Part shown: positions 26,036-32,925 of the stretch, one piece after another
Layout of the letters: each line of letters begins with the position of its first letter
Numbering within the stretch: the first letter of the stretch is position 1
DNA from: an uncultured Clostridia bacterium
GTDB taxonomy: Bacteria > Bacillota > Clostridia > Christensenellales > Aristaeellaceae
Direction of reading: 5' to 3'
DNA length: 64,000 nucleotides
NCBI GenBank assembly: GCA_946408995.1
Contig: CAMJUL010000004.1
Coordinates: forward strand, 17,353 to 81,352
Translations under genes and position numbers: made by a program
The notes under the pieces: generated by a model
Told to the model about the DNA's origin: nothing
The model's database searches: none
The model's input: only the letters and a program-made list of their open reading frames with translations

Positions 26036-27463
26036 TCAGGGGAGCAGGCTGAGCATTTCCCCCGTCAGCAGCGCGGAAACGCCAAAGCGCGCTGCCCCGC
26101 GCCTTCCCGCGATTCCAAGCCTTAGGGCCGCGATCCGGGCCGCCTCAAAGGGGTCGTCCGAGACGCACAATTGGGCGGCCAGGATGCCGCACAGGGCGTC
26201 CCCGCTGCCGCCCTTGGCCAGGGCGGGGGAGCCCTCCAGGTTCAGGGCGAGCCGCGTGCCGTCCGAGATGGCGCTGACAGCGCTTTTAAGCAGCACCGTG
26301 CAGCCATAATGCTGGGCAAGGCCGGCGCAGGCGGGCACGAAGCGGTCCAGCACGGACTGCGTGCTTTGATGGAGCAATCGCGCGCCTTCCCCCACATGAG
26401 GGGTCAGGACACATTTTTCCGGAAGGGGGAAGGGGTCGGCCGAAAGCAGGGTCAGGGCGTCCGCGTCGAGCACCGCTTTCCGGGCAAAGGGGAGCAGGAA
26501 GGTCAAAAGCGACCGGGCTTTTGGATCGGTCCCGATGCCGCAGCCGGCCGCGAGTACGTCAAAGGGCGGAAGGCTTGAGCGCACCGCCCCGGCGGGAAGG
26601 CACATGGCGTTTGGGACCAGGGTTTGAAGGAGTGGGAGAACGCTTTCGGGACAGACGACGGTGACCAGCCCGGCACCGGCCCGAAGGGCCCCCAAAGCGC
26701 ACATGGCGGCCGCGCCGGCCTTGCCCAAGGAACCGGCGAAGATCAGCACGCGGCCGCAGGAGGCCTTGTGGGCATTGCTTTTCCGCGGGGGCAAAAGGGC
26801 GGGAAGATCCATTTCCGTATAGGCGGGAAGCCCCTCTTCCGTATGGAGCAGGCCGATGTCCCAGACCCGCCGGTCTCCGGCCAGGTCTGCGCGGGGACTG
26901 ACGAACAGGCCAAGCTTTGGGGCGTGGAAGGTGACGGTCCTGTCGGCCCGCACGCAGGCGCCGGGCACCTGGCCGTCGTCGGCGTTCATGCCGCTGGGCA
27001 TATCCACGCTCAGGACCGGCAGAGCGGAAGCGTTGAGGCGCTCGATCAGACGGGCGCTCTCATCGTCCGGACAGCCTTGAAAGCCGGTGCCAAACAGGGC
27101 GTCCACCACCAGATCGCAGTTGGTTTTACGAAGATCCTCCGGCAGGGAGGGGCATTCCGGGATGCCCAGATACCGGCAAAAGCGCAGGTTGACCTGCCCC
27201 TCCCGGGTCTTCATCTCCCCGCGCAGATGGACAAGGGGGTGTCCGCCCTCCCGGAGGAGGATGCGGGCGGCGGCCAGTCCGTCCGCCCCGTTGTTGCCCC
27301 GGCCGCAGACAAAGAGCACCCGGCGGGAAGGGGACATTTCCAGGATGTTTTTGACCACGCCCTCGGCGGCGCGCTCCATCAGCAGCAGCGCGTCCGCGCC
27401 CTGCCCGAAGGCCTGCTGCTCCAGGGCGCGCATCTGAGCGCCTGTCAGGATGATTTGGGACAT
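26036..27463 (-). CDS. nnrDE: Bifunctional NAD(P)H-hydrate epimerase / ADP-dependent dehydratase
   Basis: 475-residue repair enzyme for hydrated NAD(P)H. The N-terminal YjeF_N domain carries GRGNNGADGLAAARIL; the C-terminal ribokinase-like domain carries GRVLIFAGSLGKAGAA and the catalytic GSGDALCG. The ATG at 27463 is preceded by AAAGGAGG on the minus strand; the frame is open to 27667, but that part overlaps acpS. The first 19 bp overlap acpS, indicating co-translation. Confidence 0.94.
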   Translation of the reverse strand: MSQIILTGAQMRALEQQAFGQGADALLLMERAAEGVVKNILEMSPSRRVLFVCGRGNNGADGLAAARILLREGGHPLVHLRGEMKTREGQVNLRFCRYLGIPECPSLPEDLRKTNCDLVVDALFGTGFQGCPDDESARLIERLNASALPVLSVDMPSGMNADDGQVPGACVRADRTVTFHAPKLGLFVSPRADLAGDRRVWDIGLLHTEEGLPAYTEMDLPALLPPRKSNAHKASCGRVLIFAGSLGKAGAAAMCALGALRAGAGLVTVVCPESVLPLLQTLVPNAMCLPAGAVRSSLPPFDVLAAGCGIGTDPKARSLLTFLLPFARKAVLDADALTLLSADPFPLPEKCVLTPHVGEGARLLHQSTQSVLDRFVPACAGLAQHYGCTVLLKSAVSAISDGTRLALNLEGSPALAKGGSGDALCGILAAQLCVSDDPFEAARIAALRLGIAGRRGAARFGVSALLTGEMLSLLP

Positions 27464-27855
27464 GGTTCCTCCTTTTCCGGTCCGGCCGTTTCGGCCACGC
27501 ACAGGGCCATGGCGACGCCGCCGTCGTGGGAGATGGACAGGTGGAGACGCCCGACGCCCAGCCTGCGGCTGAGGGCGAGGGTCTCCCCGCGCAGCTCCAG
27601 ATAGGGCGCGCCGGAGGCGGTATGGAGCACCACGATCTCCTCCGGGCGCGCGGGACCGATGCCGCACCGAAGGGCCTTTGACAGGGCCTCCTTGGCGGCG
27701 AAGATGCCCGCGGCGGAGGCGGCGGCCACCCTGCCCCGGGAGGCGATGTAGGCCCTTTCCTCCGGGGCAAAAAACCGGTCCGTCAGGCGCAGGCGAAGGG
27801 TCTCGTCCTCCCAGCGGGCAATCTGGGACAGGTCACATCCGATACCGTAGATCAT
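27445..27855 (-). CDS. acpS: Holo-[acyl-carrier-protein] synthase AcpS
   Basis: 136-residue phosphopantetheinyl transferase. The metal-binding Asp is in MIYGIGCDLSQIARW; the second motif is FAAKEALSKAL, and HLSISHDGGVA follows. It activates acyl carrier protein for fatty acid synthesis. Start 27855 overlaps the upstream S58 peptidase stop by 4 bp. The gene shares an operon with nnrDE, a common pairing. Confidence 0.94.
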   Translation of the reverse strand: MIYGIGCDLSQIARWEDETLRLRLTDRFFAPEERAYIASRGRVAAASAAGIFAAKEALSKALRCGIGPARPEEIVVLHTASGAPYLELRGETLALSRRLGVGRLHLSISHDGGVAMALCVAETAGPEKEEPCPKSS

Positions 27856-28814
27856 GAGGCGGAATAAAGAAGGGCGTTGGCGACGGCGCGGGCGGTGACT
27901 TCCGCCGCGGCGGCGCAAATCTTGACGAAATTGACTTCCCGGTCCATCCGCCCGGTGGCCAGGGCGAACAGGGTATCCCCGTCCATCTGCGTATGCACGG
28001 GGCGGATGGTCCTGGCCAGGCCGTCATGGCTGACGTCCGCCAGGCGGTTCGCCTGCTCCTTGGTCAGCTTGCAATCCACCGCCACCACACCGATGGTGGT
28101 GTTGCTGCCGGCCTGGATGCGGATCTGTCTGGCGGCGGGGGCATGGCCGTAAAGCAGTCCCTCGGCCGGGATGGGCGTGCCGTCCGGCAGGTGGGCGCAG
28201 CCCAGGAGCTTTCCGGTGGCGGGGTGATAGACGTCCCCTACGGCGTTGACGGCGCAGACGGCCCCCACCGTCACGCCCTCCGGCAGGGTGATGGAGGCGG
28301 AGCCGATGCCGCTTTGCTGGGGTTCGCTGCCGGGCACCAGCTTGCCCACCGTGCACCCGCAGCCCGCGCCCACGGGCCCCTGGAGCATGGTTTTGCCCGC
28401 TTCCAGAAGGGCGGTGCGGCCCATCAGGGCGTCCGGGCGGACATCGGGATCCCCCACGCTCAGGTCGAACAGGACGGCGGAGGGGACGATGGGCACCCGG
28501 ATCCCGCCCATATCCAGGCCGATCCCGGCCTTCTCCAGCTGCCGCATGACCCCTCCGGCCGCTTCCAGCCCGAAGGCGCTGCCGCCGGAGAGCACCACGG
28601 CATGGACACATTCCACCAGGTTCCCGGGCCTGAGCAGGTCGGTCTCCCGGGTCCCCGGGGCCGCGCCGCGTACGGAGACCCCGCCGACGGCGCCTTCCTT
28701 CCGGCACAGGATCACCGTGCAGCCGGTCCTGGCGTTCTCGTTTTGGGCGTGGCCGACCTTGATGCCGTGCACGCGGGTAATATCCCCGTCATAATACAAA
28801 GGGTTTTTGGACAT
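27852..28814 (-). CDS. P1 family (S58, DmpA/NylC-like) self-processing hydrolase
   Basis: 320 residues of the N-terminal nucleophile hydrolase family that includes D-aminopeptidase DmpA and nylon hydrolase NylC. Precursors self-cleave to free a Thr/Ser nucleophile. Here the predicted site is Asn238–Thr239 in GSNTTIGVVA. Other family blocks are VVLSGGSAFGLEAAGGV and IRPVHTQMDGDT. The substrate is unknown, probably a beta- or D-aminopeptide or acyl-amide. The ATG at 28814 has GAAAGGAG upstream. Confidence 0.88.
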   Translation of the reverse strand: MSKNPLYYDGDITRVHGIKVGHAQNENARTGCTVILCRKEGAVGGVSVRGAAPGTRETDLLRPGNLVECVHAVVLSGGSAFGLEAAGGVMRQLEKAGIGLDMGGIRVPIVPSAVLFDLSVGDPDVRPDALMGRTALLEAGKTMLQGPVGAGCGCTVGKLVPGSEPQQSGIGSASITLPEGVTVGAVCAVNAVGDVYHPATGKLLGCAHLPDGTPIPAEGLLYGHAPAARQIRIQAGSNTTIGVVAVDCKLTKEQANRLADVSHDGLARTIRPVHTQMDGDTLFALATGRMDREVNFVKICAAAAEVTARAVANALLYSAS

Positions 28815-28865
28815 GATTTCTCCTTTCTTCCGCTCCGGCAAGCGGGGGCGGAGGCCACAGCAGAA

Positions 28866-28888
28866 CCCCCCCGCTGTGGGCGGGGGGG
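28866..28888 (-). terminator. Hairpin after trpS
   Basis: A perfect 9-bp GC stem, CCCCCCCGC (28866–28874) / GCGGGGGGG (28880–28888), lies just downstream of the trpS stop on the minus strand. The exit sequence is only mildly T-rich, so termination may be partial. Confidence 0.6.
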
Positions 28889-28918
28889 AGTCGAGGGAAA
28901 CCTCCCCCGGAATGCCGT

Positions 28919-29944
28919 TTACAATTGCAGCAGGCCCACCTTTTTGTAGACCTTGCGGAGCGTTTTCATGGCGAGGGCCTGGGCGCGGCTGGCGTTCTCC
29001 TGCAGGATCGCGCTCAATTCGTCCTTGTTTTGCAAAAGCGCGTTGTATTTTTCCTGGATGGGGGTGAACTCCTTGATGATCGCCTCGGCGGCGGCATCCT
29101 TCAGGGCGCCGTAGCCAAGCCCGGCGAAGCCGGCGGCCACTTCTTCCACCGGTTTGTTCTCCAGCGCGGAGCAGATGGTCAGAAGGTTCGAGACCCCGGG
29201 CTTGTTTTCCGGATCATAGCGGATCTCGTTTTCGCTGTCGGTGACCGCGCGGCGGATCTTTCTGCGGATGGCGTCCGGCGTGTCGAAGACGGAGACAAAG
29301 CTCTCCTCCGGGTCGGATTTGCTCATTTTCTTCGTGGGCTCGCTCAGACTCTGTATTTTGGCGCTTGTTTTCCGGATATAGGGCTCCGGGAGGGTGAACA
29401 CCTCCCCGTAGATCCCGTTGAAGCGCTGGGCGATGTCCCTGCAGATCTCCACGTGCTGCTTCTGATCGATGCCCACGGGCACCGTGGTGGTCTGGTACAA
29501 GAGGATGTCCGAGGCCATCAGGACCGGATACGTAAACAAACCGGCGTTGATGTTGTCCGCGTGCTTGGCGCTTTTGTCCTTGAACTGGGTCATGCGGTTC
29601 AGTTCGCCCATATAGGTGAAGCAGTTCAGGATCCAGGAGAGCTCGGTATGGCAGGGAACATGGCTCTGGCAGTAGATGATGTTCTCCTTGGGATCCAGGC
29701 CGCAGGCGATGTAGAGCGCCGCCAGGGACAGGGAGCGCTTGCGCAGCAGCGCCGGATCCTGACGGACCGTCAGGGAGTGGAGGTCCGCCACGCAGTAGAG
29801 CCGGGCCTTGGCGTCCTCAAATCCGGAGAAGTTCCGAAGGGCGCCGATGTAATTCCCCAAAGTGATGCTGCCGCTTGGCTGAATGGCGCTGAATACGACC
29901 TGCTGTTTTTCCTGGACGGCGGCCGGTTGATTTTGCTGATCCAT
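28919..29944 (-). CDS. trpS: Tryptophan–tRNA ligase
   Basis: 341-residue class I tRNA synthetase charging tRNA-Trp. The HIGH-equivalent segment is PSGSITLGNYIGAL, and KMSKS is intact in KKMSKSDPEESF. HVPCHTELSWILNCF and GIDQKQHVE are TrpRS signatures. The start at 29944 follows AAAGGA; a longer frame to 30004 lacks a site. The short 5' leader rules out a T-box. Confidence 0.95.
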   Translation of the reverse strand: MDQQNQPAAVQEKQQVVFSAIQPSGSITLGNYIGALRNFSGFEDAKARLYCVADLHSLTVRQDPALLRKRSLSLAALYIACGLDPKENIIYCQSHVPCHTELSWILNCFTYMGELNRMTQFKDKSAKHADNINAGLFTYPVLMASDILLYQTTTVPVGIDQKQHVEICRDIAQRFNGIYGEVFTLPEPYIRKTSAKIQSLSEPTKKMSKSDPEESFVSVFDTPDAIRRKIRRAVTDSENEIRYDPENKPGVSNLLTICSALENKPVEEVAAGFAGLGYGALKDAAAEAIIKEFTPIQEKYNALLQNKDELSAILQENASRAQALAMKTLRKVYKKVGLLQL

Positions 29945-29980
29945 ATCCGAACCTATCCTTTCTTGGAACGATGTGGGAAC

Positions 29981-30009
29981 AGTATACCATGTTTTCCGCG
30001 GCAATTCAA
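29981..30009 (-). promoter_or_regulatory. Sigma-A promoter for trpS
   Basis: On the minus strand: TTGAAT (30009–30004), 17 bp, TATACT (29986–29981). The transcript would start near 29974, leaving about 30 nt before the ATG. Confidence 0.75.
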
Positions 30010-30122
30010 TTCCGCGCGAAAAAAAGCGGGGTCTTTCGCATGAAGCGGACGTTCGCGCGGATCCAAACTTCCCCCGGATCCCCCTGTGTATCCTGTTTGA
30101 TTGGGTTTATGCGTGAGCGATG

Positions 30123-30158
30123 AAAAAAACGCCCTTCCGCCCAAAGGGGGAAGGGACG
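30123..30158 (-). terminator. Terminator after pfkA
   Basis: On the minus strand, CCCTTCC (30155–30149) pairs with GGAAGGG (30138–30132) and a seven-T run follows (plus-strand A at 30123–30129). Confidence 0.85.
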
Positions 30159-30176
30159 ATGGAAAAACGGTGCGAA

Positions 30177-31226
30177 TTACAGTCCGTTGATCTGGTTGTA
30201 AAGGGTCTTGTTGAAGGGGCGGTGGGCCTTGAGGGCCTTGTCGATGGGCATGTGGAAAATCTTGCCGTTGCGGATGCCGATGACCTCGTTGCTGATGTTC
30301 CTGTGAAGGAGCTCCATGGCCATCTGGCCGGCCTCAAAGGCGAAGGTGGAATCCCGGCTGGTGGGCTGGGCGCCGCGCTGGGTATAGCCGACCACGGTGG
30401 AGCGGACCTCCACCATGCCGCACTTGCGCTTGAGGACCGAGGCAAAGCGGTTGGCGCTCATGGGTTCCCCTTCAAACACCTGCTTGCCGTAGGGTTTGAG
30501 GAACTGATAGACGTCAAAGGGCTTCATGCTTTCCCAGCAGCCTTCGGCGATGACCACCGTGGCCCGGGTGTTGCCGGACTCGATCAGGCGGTTGAGCTCC
30601 CGGGCGATGCCGTCGACGGTCCATTTGACTTCCGGCACCACCACGATCTCGCTGCCGGTGGAGGCGGCGGTCATCAGGGCGATGTCCCCGCAGTTGCGGC
30701 CCATAACCTCTACCACGTGGGGACGGTCGTGGCTGCGGGAGGTGGCGCGGATGGCCCGGACCGCGTCGGTGCAAACGTTGATGGCGGTGTCAAAGCCAAG
30801 GGTCATTTCCGTGTAGGCCAGATCGTTGTCAATGGTGCCGGGGATCCCGATGCAGGGAATGCCCAATTCGCACAGGCGCATCGCGCCTGTAAAGGAACCG
30901 TTGCCGCCAATGACTACAAGCCCAGCGACGTCCATTTCCTTCAGGAGCGCGGCAGCCCTTTCGCGCACCGCAGGCTCAAGGAATTCGGTGCAGCGGGCCG
31001 TGCGCAGATAGGTGCCGGGCAGGTCCGCGATATCCAGGACCGTATCCAGATCCAGGCGGATATAATCATCCTCCCAGGTTTTTCCTTTGCCGAGCAAGCC
31101 GTTGAAGCCGCGTTTGATGCCGATGAGGGGCATTTTAAGACGTGCCGCGCCGCGTGCCACGCTGACCACGGCAGCGTTCATTCCGGGGCTGTCGCCGCCG
31201 CTGGTCAACACTGCAATGTTGGGCAT
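30177..31226 (-). CDS. pfkA: 6-phosphofructokinase with atypical GGNGS motif
   Basis: 349-residue glycolytic phosphofructokinase. The phosphate loop is TSGGDSPGMN (8–17), the catalytic segment PGTIDND (129–135, Asp133) and MGRNCGD are intact. The ATP/Mg motif reads GGNGS (107–111), whereas ATP-dependent enzymes have GGDGS; the Asp that coordinates Mg is replaced by Asn109. Phosphoryl-donor or kinetic differences are possible. The start at 31226 follows AAAGGAG. A 74-codon gene lies immediately upstream in the same operon. Confidence 0.92.
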   Translation of the reverse strand: MPNIAVLTSGGDSPGMNAAVVSVARGAARLKMPLIGIKRGFNGLLGKGKTWEDDYIRLDLDTVLDIADLPGTYLRTARCTEFLEPAVRERAAALLKEMDVAGLVVIGGNGSFTGAMRLCELGIPCIGIPGTIDNDLAYTEMTLGFDTAINVCTDAVRAIRATSRSHDRPHVVEVMGRNCGDIALMTAASTGSEIVVVPEVKWTVDGIARELNRLIESGNTRATVVIAEGCWESMKPFDVYQFLKPYGKQVFEGEPMSANRFASVLKRKCGMVEVRSTVVGYTQRGAQPTSRDSTFAFEAGQMAMELLHRNISNEVIGIRNGKIFHMPIDKALKAHRPFNKTLYNQINGL

Positions 31227-31240
31227 TGTGTCATCTCCTT

Positions 31241-31465
31241 TTACGGTCCAAGAAGCAGATTGCGCTCCAGAAGCAGTTCCTGGCACTCTTCAGCTTCAAA
31301 GCCGGGGACCGCGATTTGGTAATAATGCTCTTCTGGAGATTCCCCGGAGGGCAGTTCCACAAGACGCACGGGATATCCTTCCTCCCTAATGCAGGAAAGA
31401 ATTTTTTTGGCTGCTTGGCGGCCGCGAACCATATGGATGACCTTCCAGGATGGTTCATCCGGCAT
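31241..31465 (-). CDS. Small hypothetical protein upstream of pfkA
   Basis: 74 residues. Reading starts at ATG 31465 with GGGAGG 8 bases upstream; an upstream in-frame ATG at 31543 precedes the likely promoter -10 and is rejected. The sequence MVRGRQAAKKILSCIREEGYP followed by a strand-rich GESPEEHYYQIAVPGFEAEEC (shortened; residues about 12–62) suggests a small alpha/beta fold. The family is not recognised. The stop is 14 bp from pfkA, so they are co-transcribed. Confidence 0.65.
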   Translation of the reverse strand: MPDEPSWKVIHMVRGRQAAKKILSCIREEGYPVRLVELPSGESPEEHYYQIAVPGFEAEECQELLLERNLLLGP

Positions 31466-31507
31466 CAGGATCGCCTCCCTGCGGCCGTTGATCAGACCGC
31501 AAAAGGG

Positions 31508-31516
31508 ATTATACCA
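31508..31516 (-). promoter_or_regulatory. Extended -10 promoter for small gene–pfkA
   Basis: On the minus strand TGGTATAAT: a perfect -10 (31513–31508) with the TGn extension. No strong -35 is present. The predicted start near 31501 lies 36 bases before ATG 31465. Confidence 0.6.
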
Positions 31517-31595
31517 CAATTCCGCGTCGGAGACTATATGCAAAGTGGCTAAAAAGCGGGAAGAAATTCCGTGGAAATTCCGCCGCGGCGGTCCT

Positions 31596-31626
31596 GAAAA
31601 AACCCAAAAAGACCCCGGATGGGGCC
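31596..31626 (-). terminator. Probable terminator after Usp-like gene
   Basis: On the minus strand, GGCCCC and GGGGTC pair around ATCC and are followed by TTTTTGGGTTTTTT. The stem is short (6 bp with one G·U) but the T-run is good. Confidence 0.5.
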
Positions 31627-31644
31627 GATGGGGAAGGGGGGCGC

Positions 31645-31995
31645 TTACACGACCGTTACTCGCTCCTTTCCGAGGACCAGTCTGAGGGCTTCCGCGATGT
31701 TCCCGGGGCCTTCCCCCAGGACCACCCGGTCAAACCCGCCGTCGCGGCAGCGGTCCAGAATGACCTCCTCGGGGCGGTCGGACTCCACGGTCTCCATGAC
31801 GGCGCCGGCCTCTCGGCTGAGGGCGAAGAGCAGGTTCAATGTCTCCGCCCGGTTCAGGCTGGAGAGCTGCAAGGAGGTACTAACATGCAGTACGCAAAGC
31901 GCTTCGCCCTTTTCCCGCGCCAGGGCGGCGCCCGCGCGGATCAGGCGTTCGCACTCTTTCTGCGCTGTTACGCATACAAGGATCCCTTTGGACAT
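31645..31995 (-). CDS. Universal-stress-protein-like domain protein
   Basis: 116-residue single-domain alpha/beta protein. The start GILVCVTAQKECERLIRAG resembles the first strand and helix of Usp domains (also found in KdpD), with VLHVS as the next strand. The ATP-binding GxxG(x9)G(S/T) of classical UspA is not clearly present (VVLGEGPGNIAEALRLVL), so nucleotide binding is uncertain. GGAGG precedes the start at 31995. It lies downstream of the membrane protein gene. Confidence 0.65.
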   Translation of the reverse strand: MSKGILVCVTAQKECERLIRAGAALAREKGEALCVLHVSTSLQLSSLNRAETLNLLFALSREAGAVMETVESDRPEEVILDRCRDGGFDRVVLGEGPGNIAEALRLVLGKERVTVV

Positions 31996-32013
31996 GGAAG
32001 CCTCCTTCTCCTT

Positions 32014-32481
32014 TCAGGCGTCGGTCCATTTGGCCACGGCCTTGTCATGGGCGCTGACAGTGAGCATCTGCCCCCGGACGAAGCCGGGCCGGGGAAGATT
32101 CGCGTCGTAGTAGAGCAGCCGGTCGTCCTCTTCGTCCTCCATGTTCCCGACGTTCAGGATCATGGGCCAGAAGCGGACGCCGTCCTTGTCCACGGTTTCC
32201 TCGCCCATTTCCTTAAACGCGCCCGTAACGTCGTGGGTCCGGCCGTGGAGGCAGTTATCCATGTGCCTTTTATAGCTGAGGACCGGCTTGATGAACAGGC
32301 CGAAAACAAAGATGGCGAGCCCCCCGGCGAGAATGGTGGCGATCATGACGAAGACCTCGGGCACACGGCGGATGGCCAGGACAAAGATCAGCACCGCGAA
32401 GACCCCCAGCGGGATCCACAGGGAGAGGGAACGGTTTCTGAACTGCCGCGAGATCAAGCGGTAATCTTCTTCGGTATACAT
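32014..32481 (-). CDS. Two-helix membrane protein, unknown function
   Basis: 155 residues. Two membrane segments (about 20–36 and 41–62) are followed by a cytoplasmic beta-rich part including KDGVRFWPMILNVGNMEDEEDDRLLYYD (residues about 98–125) and GQMLTVSAHDKAVAKW. The family is not recognised. The start at 32481 follows GAAAGAGG; the much longer open frame further upstream is antisense to the ABC-importer gene and is not credible. Confidence 0.7.
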   Translation of the reverse strand: MYTEEDYRLISRQFRNRSLSLWIPLGVFAVLIFVLAIRRVPEVFVMIATILAGGLAIFVFGLFIKPVLSYKRHMDNCLHGRTHDVTGAFKEMGEETVDKDGVRFWPMILNVGNMEDEEDDRLLYYDANLPRPGFVRGQMLTVSAHDKAVAKWTDA

Positions 32482-32639
32482 GGGGACCTCTTTCCTGAGC
32501 CCGGCCATGGAGAACTCCCGGCAGGCAAAAGTGTTTTCTGACACGTTCATTTTATCAAATCGCGGGGCCGTTGTACAGAAGGGAAAAAAGGCGGCAGTGT
32601 GGCAGGGAAAACAAACCAAAAATGGAAATCTCCGTCGGC

Positions 32640-32684
32640 CCGGGAGGAGGTTTTTTTGTGCCGGGAGGATGCATTTTTTTTGTG
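32640..32684 (+). repeat. Imperfect tandem repeat in promoter region
   Basis: CCGGGAGGA, then T7 and GTG (32640–32660), is followed head-to-tail by CCGGGAGGA, a TGCA insertion, T8 and GTG (32661–32684), and TCCGGG begins a third partial copy. It lies directly upstream of the -35 of the sugar-importer promoter and could be an operator or a slipped-strand tract. The surrounding 443-bp gap 32482–32925 contains no gene. Confidence 0.75.
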
Positions 32685-32690
32685 TCCGGG

Positions 32691-32719
32691 TTGTACAGCC
32701 TGTCTTTTTGTGATAATAT
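32691..32719 (+). promoter_or_regulatory. Promoter of the sugar-importer cluster
   Basis: TTGTAC (32691–32696), 17 bp, TAATAT (32714–32719). The 9-mer GTTGTACAG overlapping the -35 (32690–32698) recurs at 32570–32578, exactly 120 bp away, near a possible promoter for the divergent minus-strand genes. Confidence 0.6.
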
Positions 32720-32734
32720 AAACAAAACTGTGTC

Positions 32735-32774
32735 AAAAAAAGCAAACGCAGGGCCTGCGTGTGTTTGCTTTTTT
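32735..32774 (+). terminator. Leader terminator-like hairpin of the sugar-importer cluster
   Basis: GCAAA plus CGCAG (32742–32751) pair with CTGCG and TTTGC (32755–32768, one 4-nt bulge); a seven-A run before and a six-T run after extend the stem. It begins about 10 nt after the predicted start of transcription and about 150 bp before the gene, so it could abort transcripts unless read through. Confidence 0.65.
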
Positions 32775-32925
32775 CCCGTTCGAAGGCTCTCGCTGGACGT
32801 TCTTTTCGGCGTGGATCCGTCGCGCGGGAAGGTGCGGAAAAAGGGAGGGAACTCCCTTTACGCGCCCGGAAGTCATCAATCTGTGAGGGCGGTGGGCTTG
32901 CCCCGGCCGTCGGAGAGGCGTGCTT

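Noticed and set aside
29945..30176. T-box riboswitch upstream of trpS
   Set aside because: A good promoter lies only ~30 nt of leader before the start codon, leaving no room for a T-box; the rest of the gap is the pfkA terminator.
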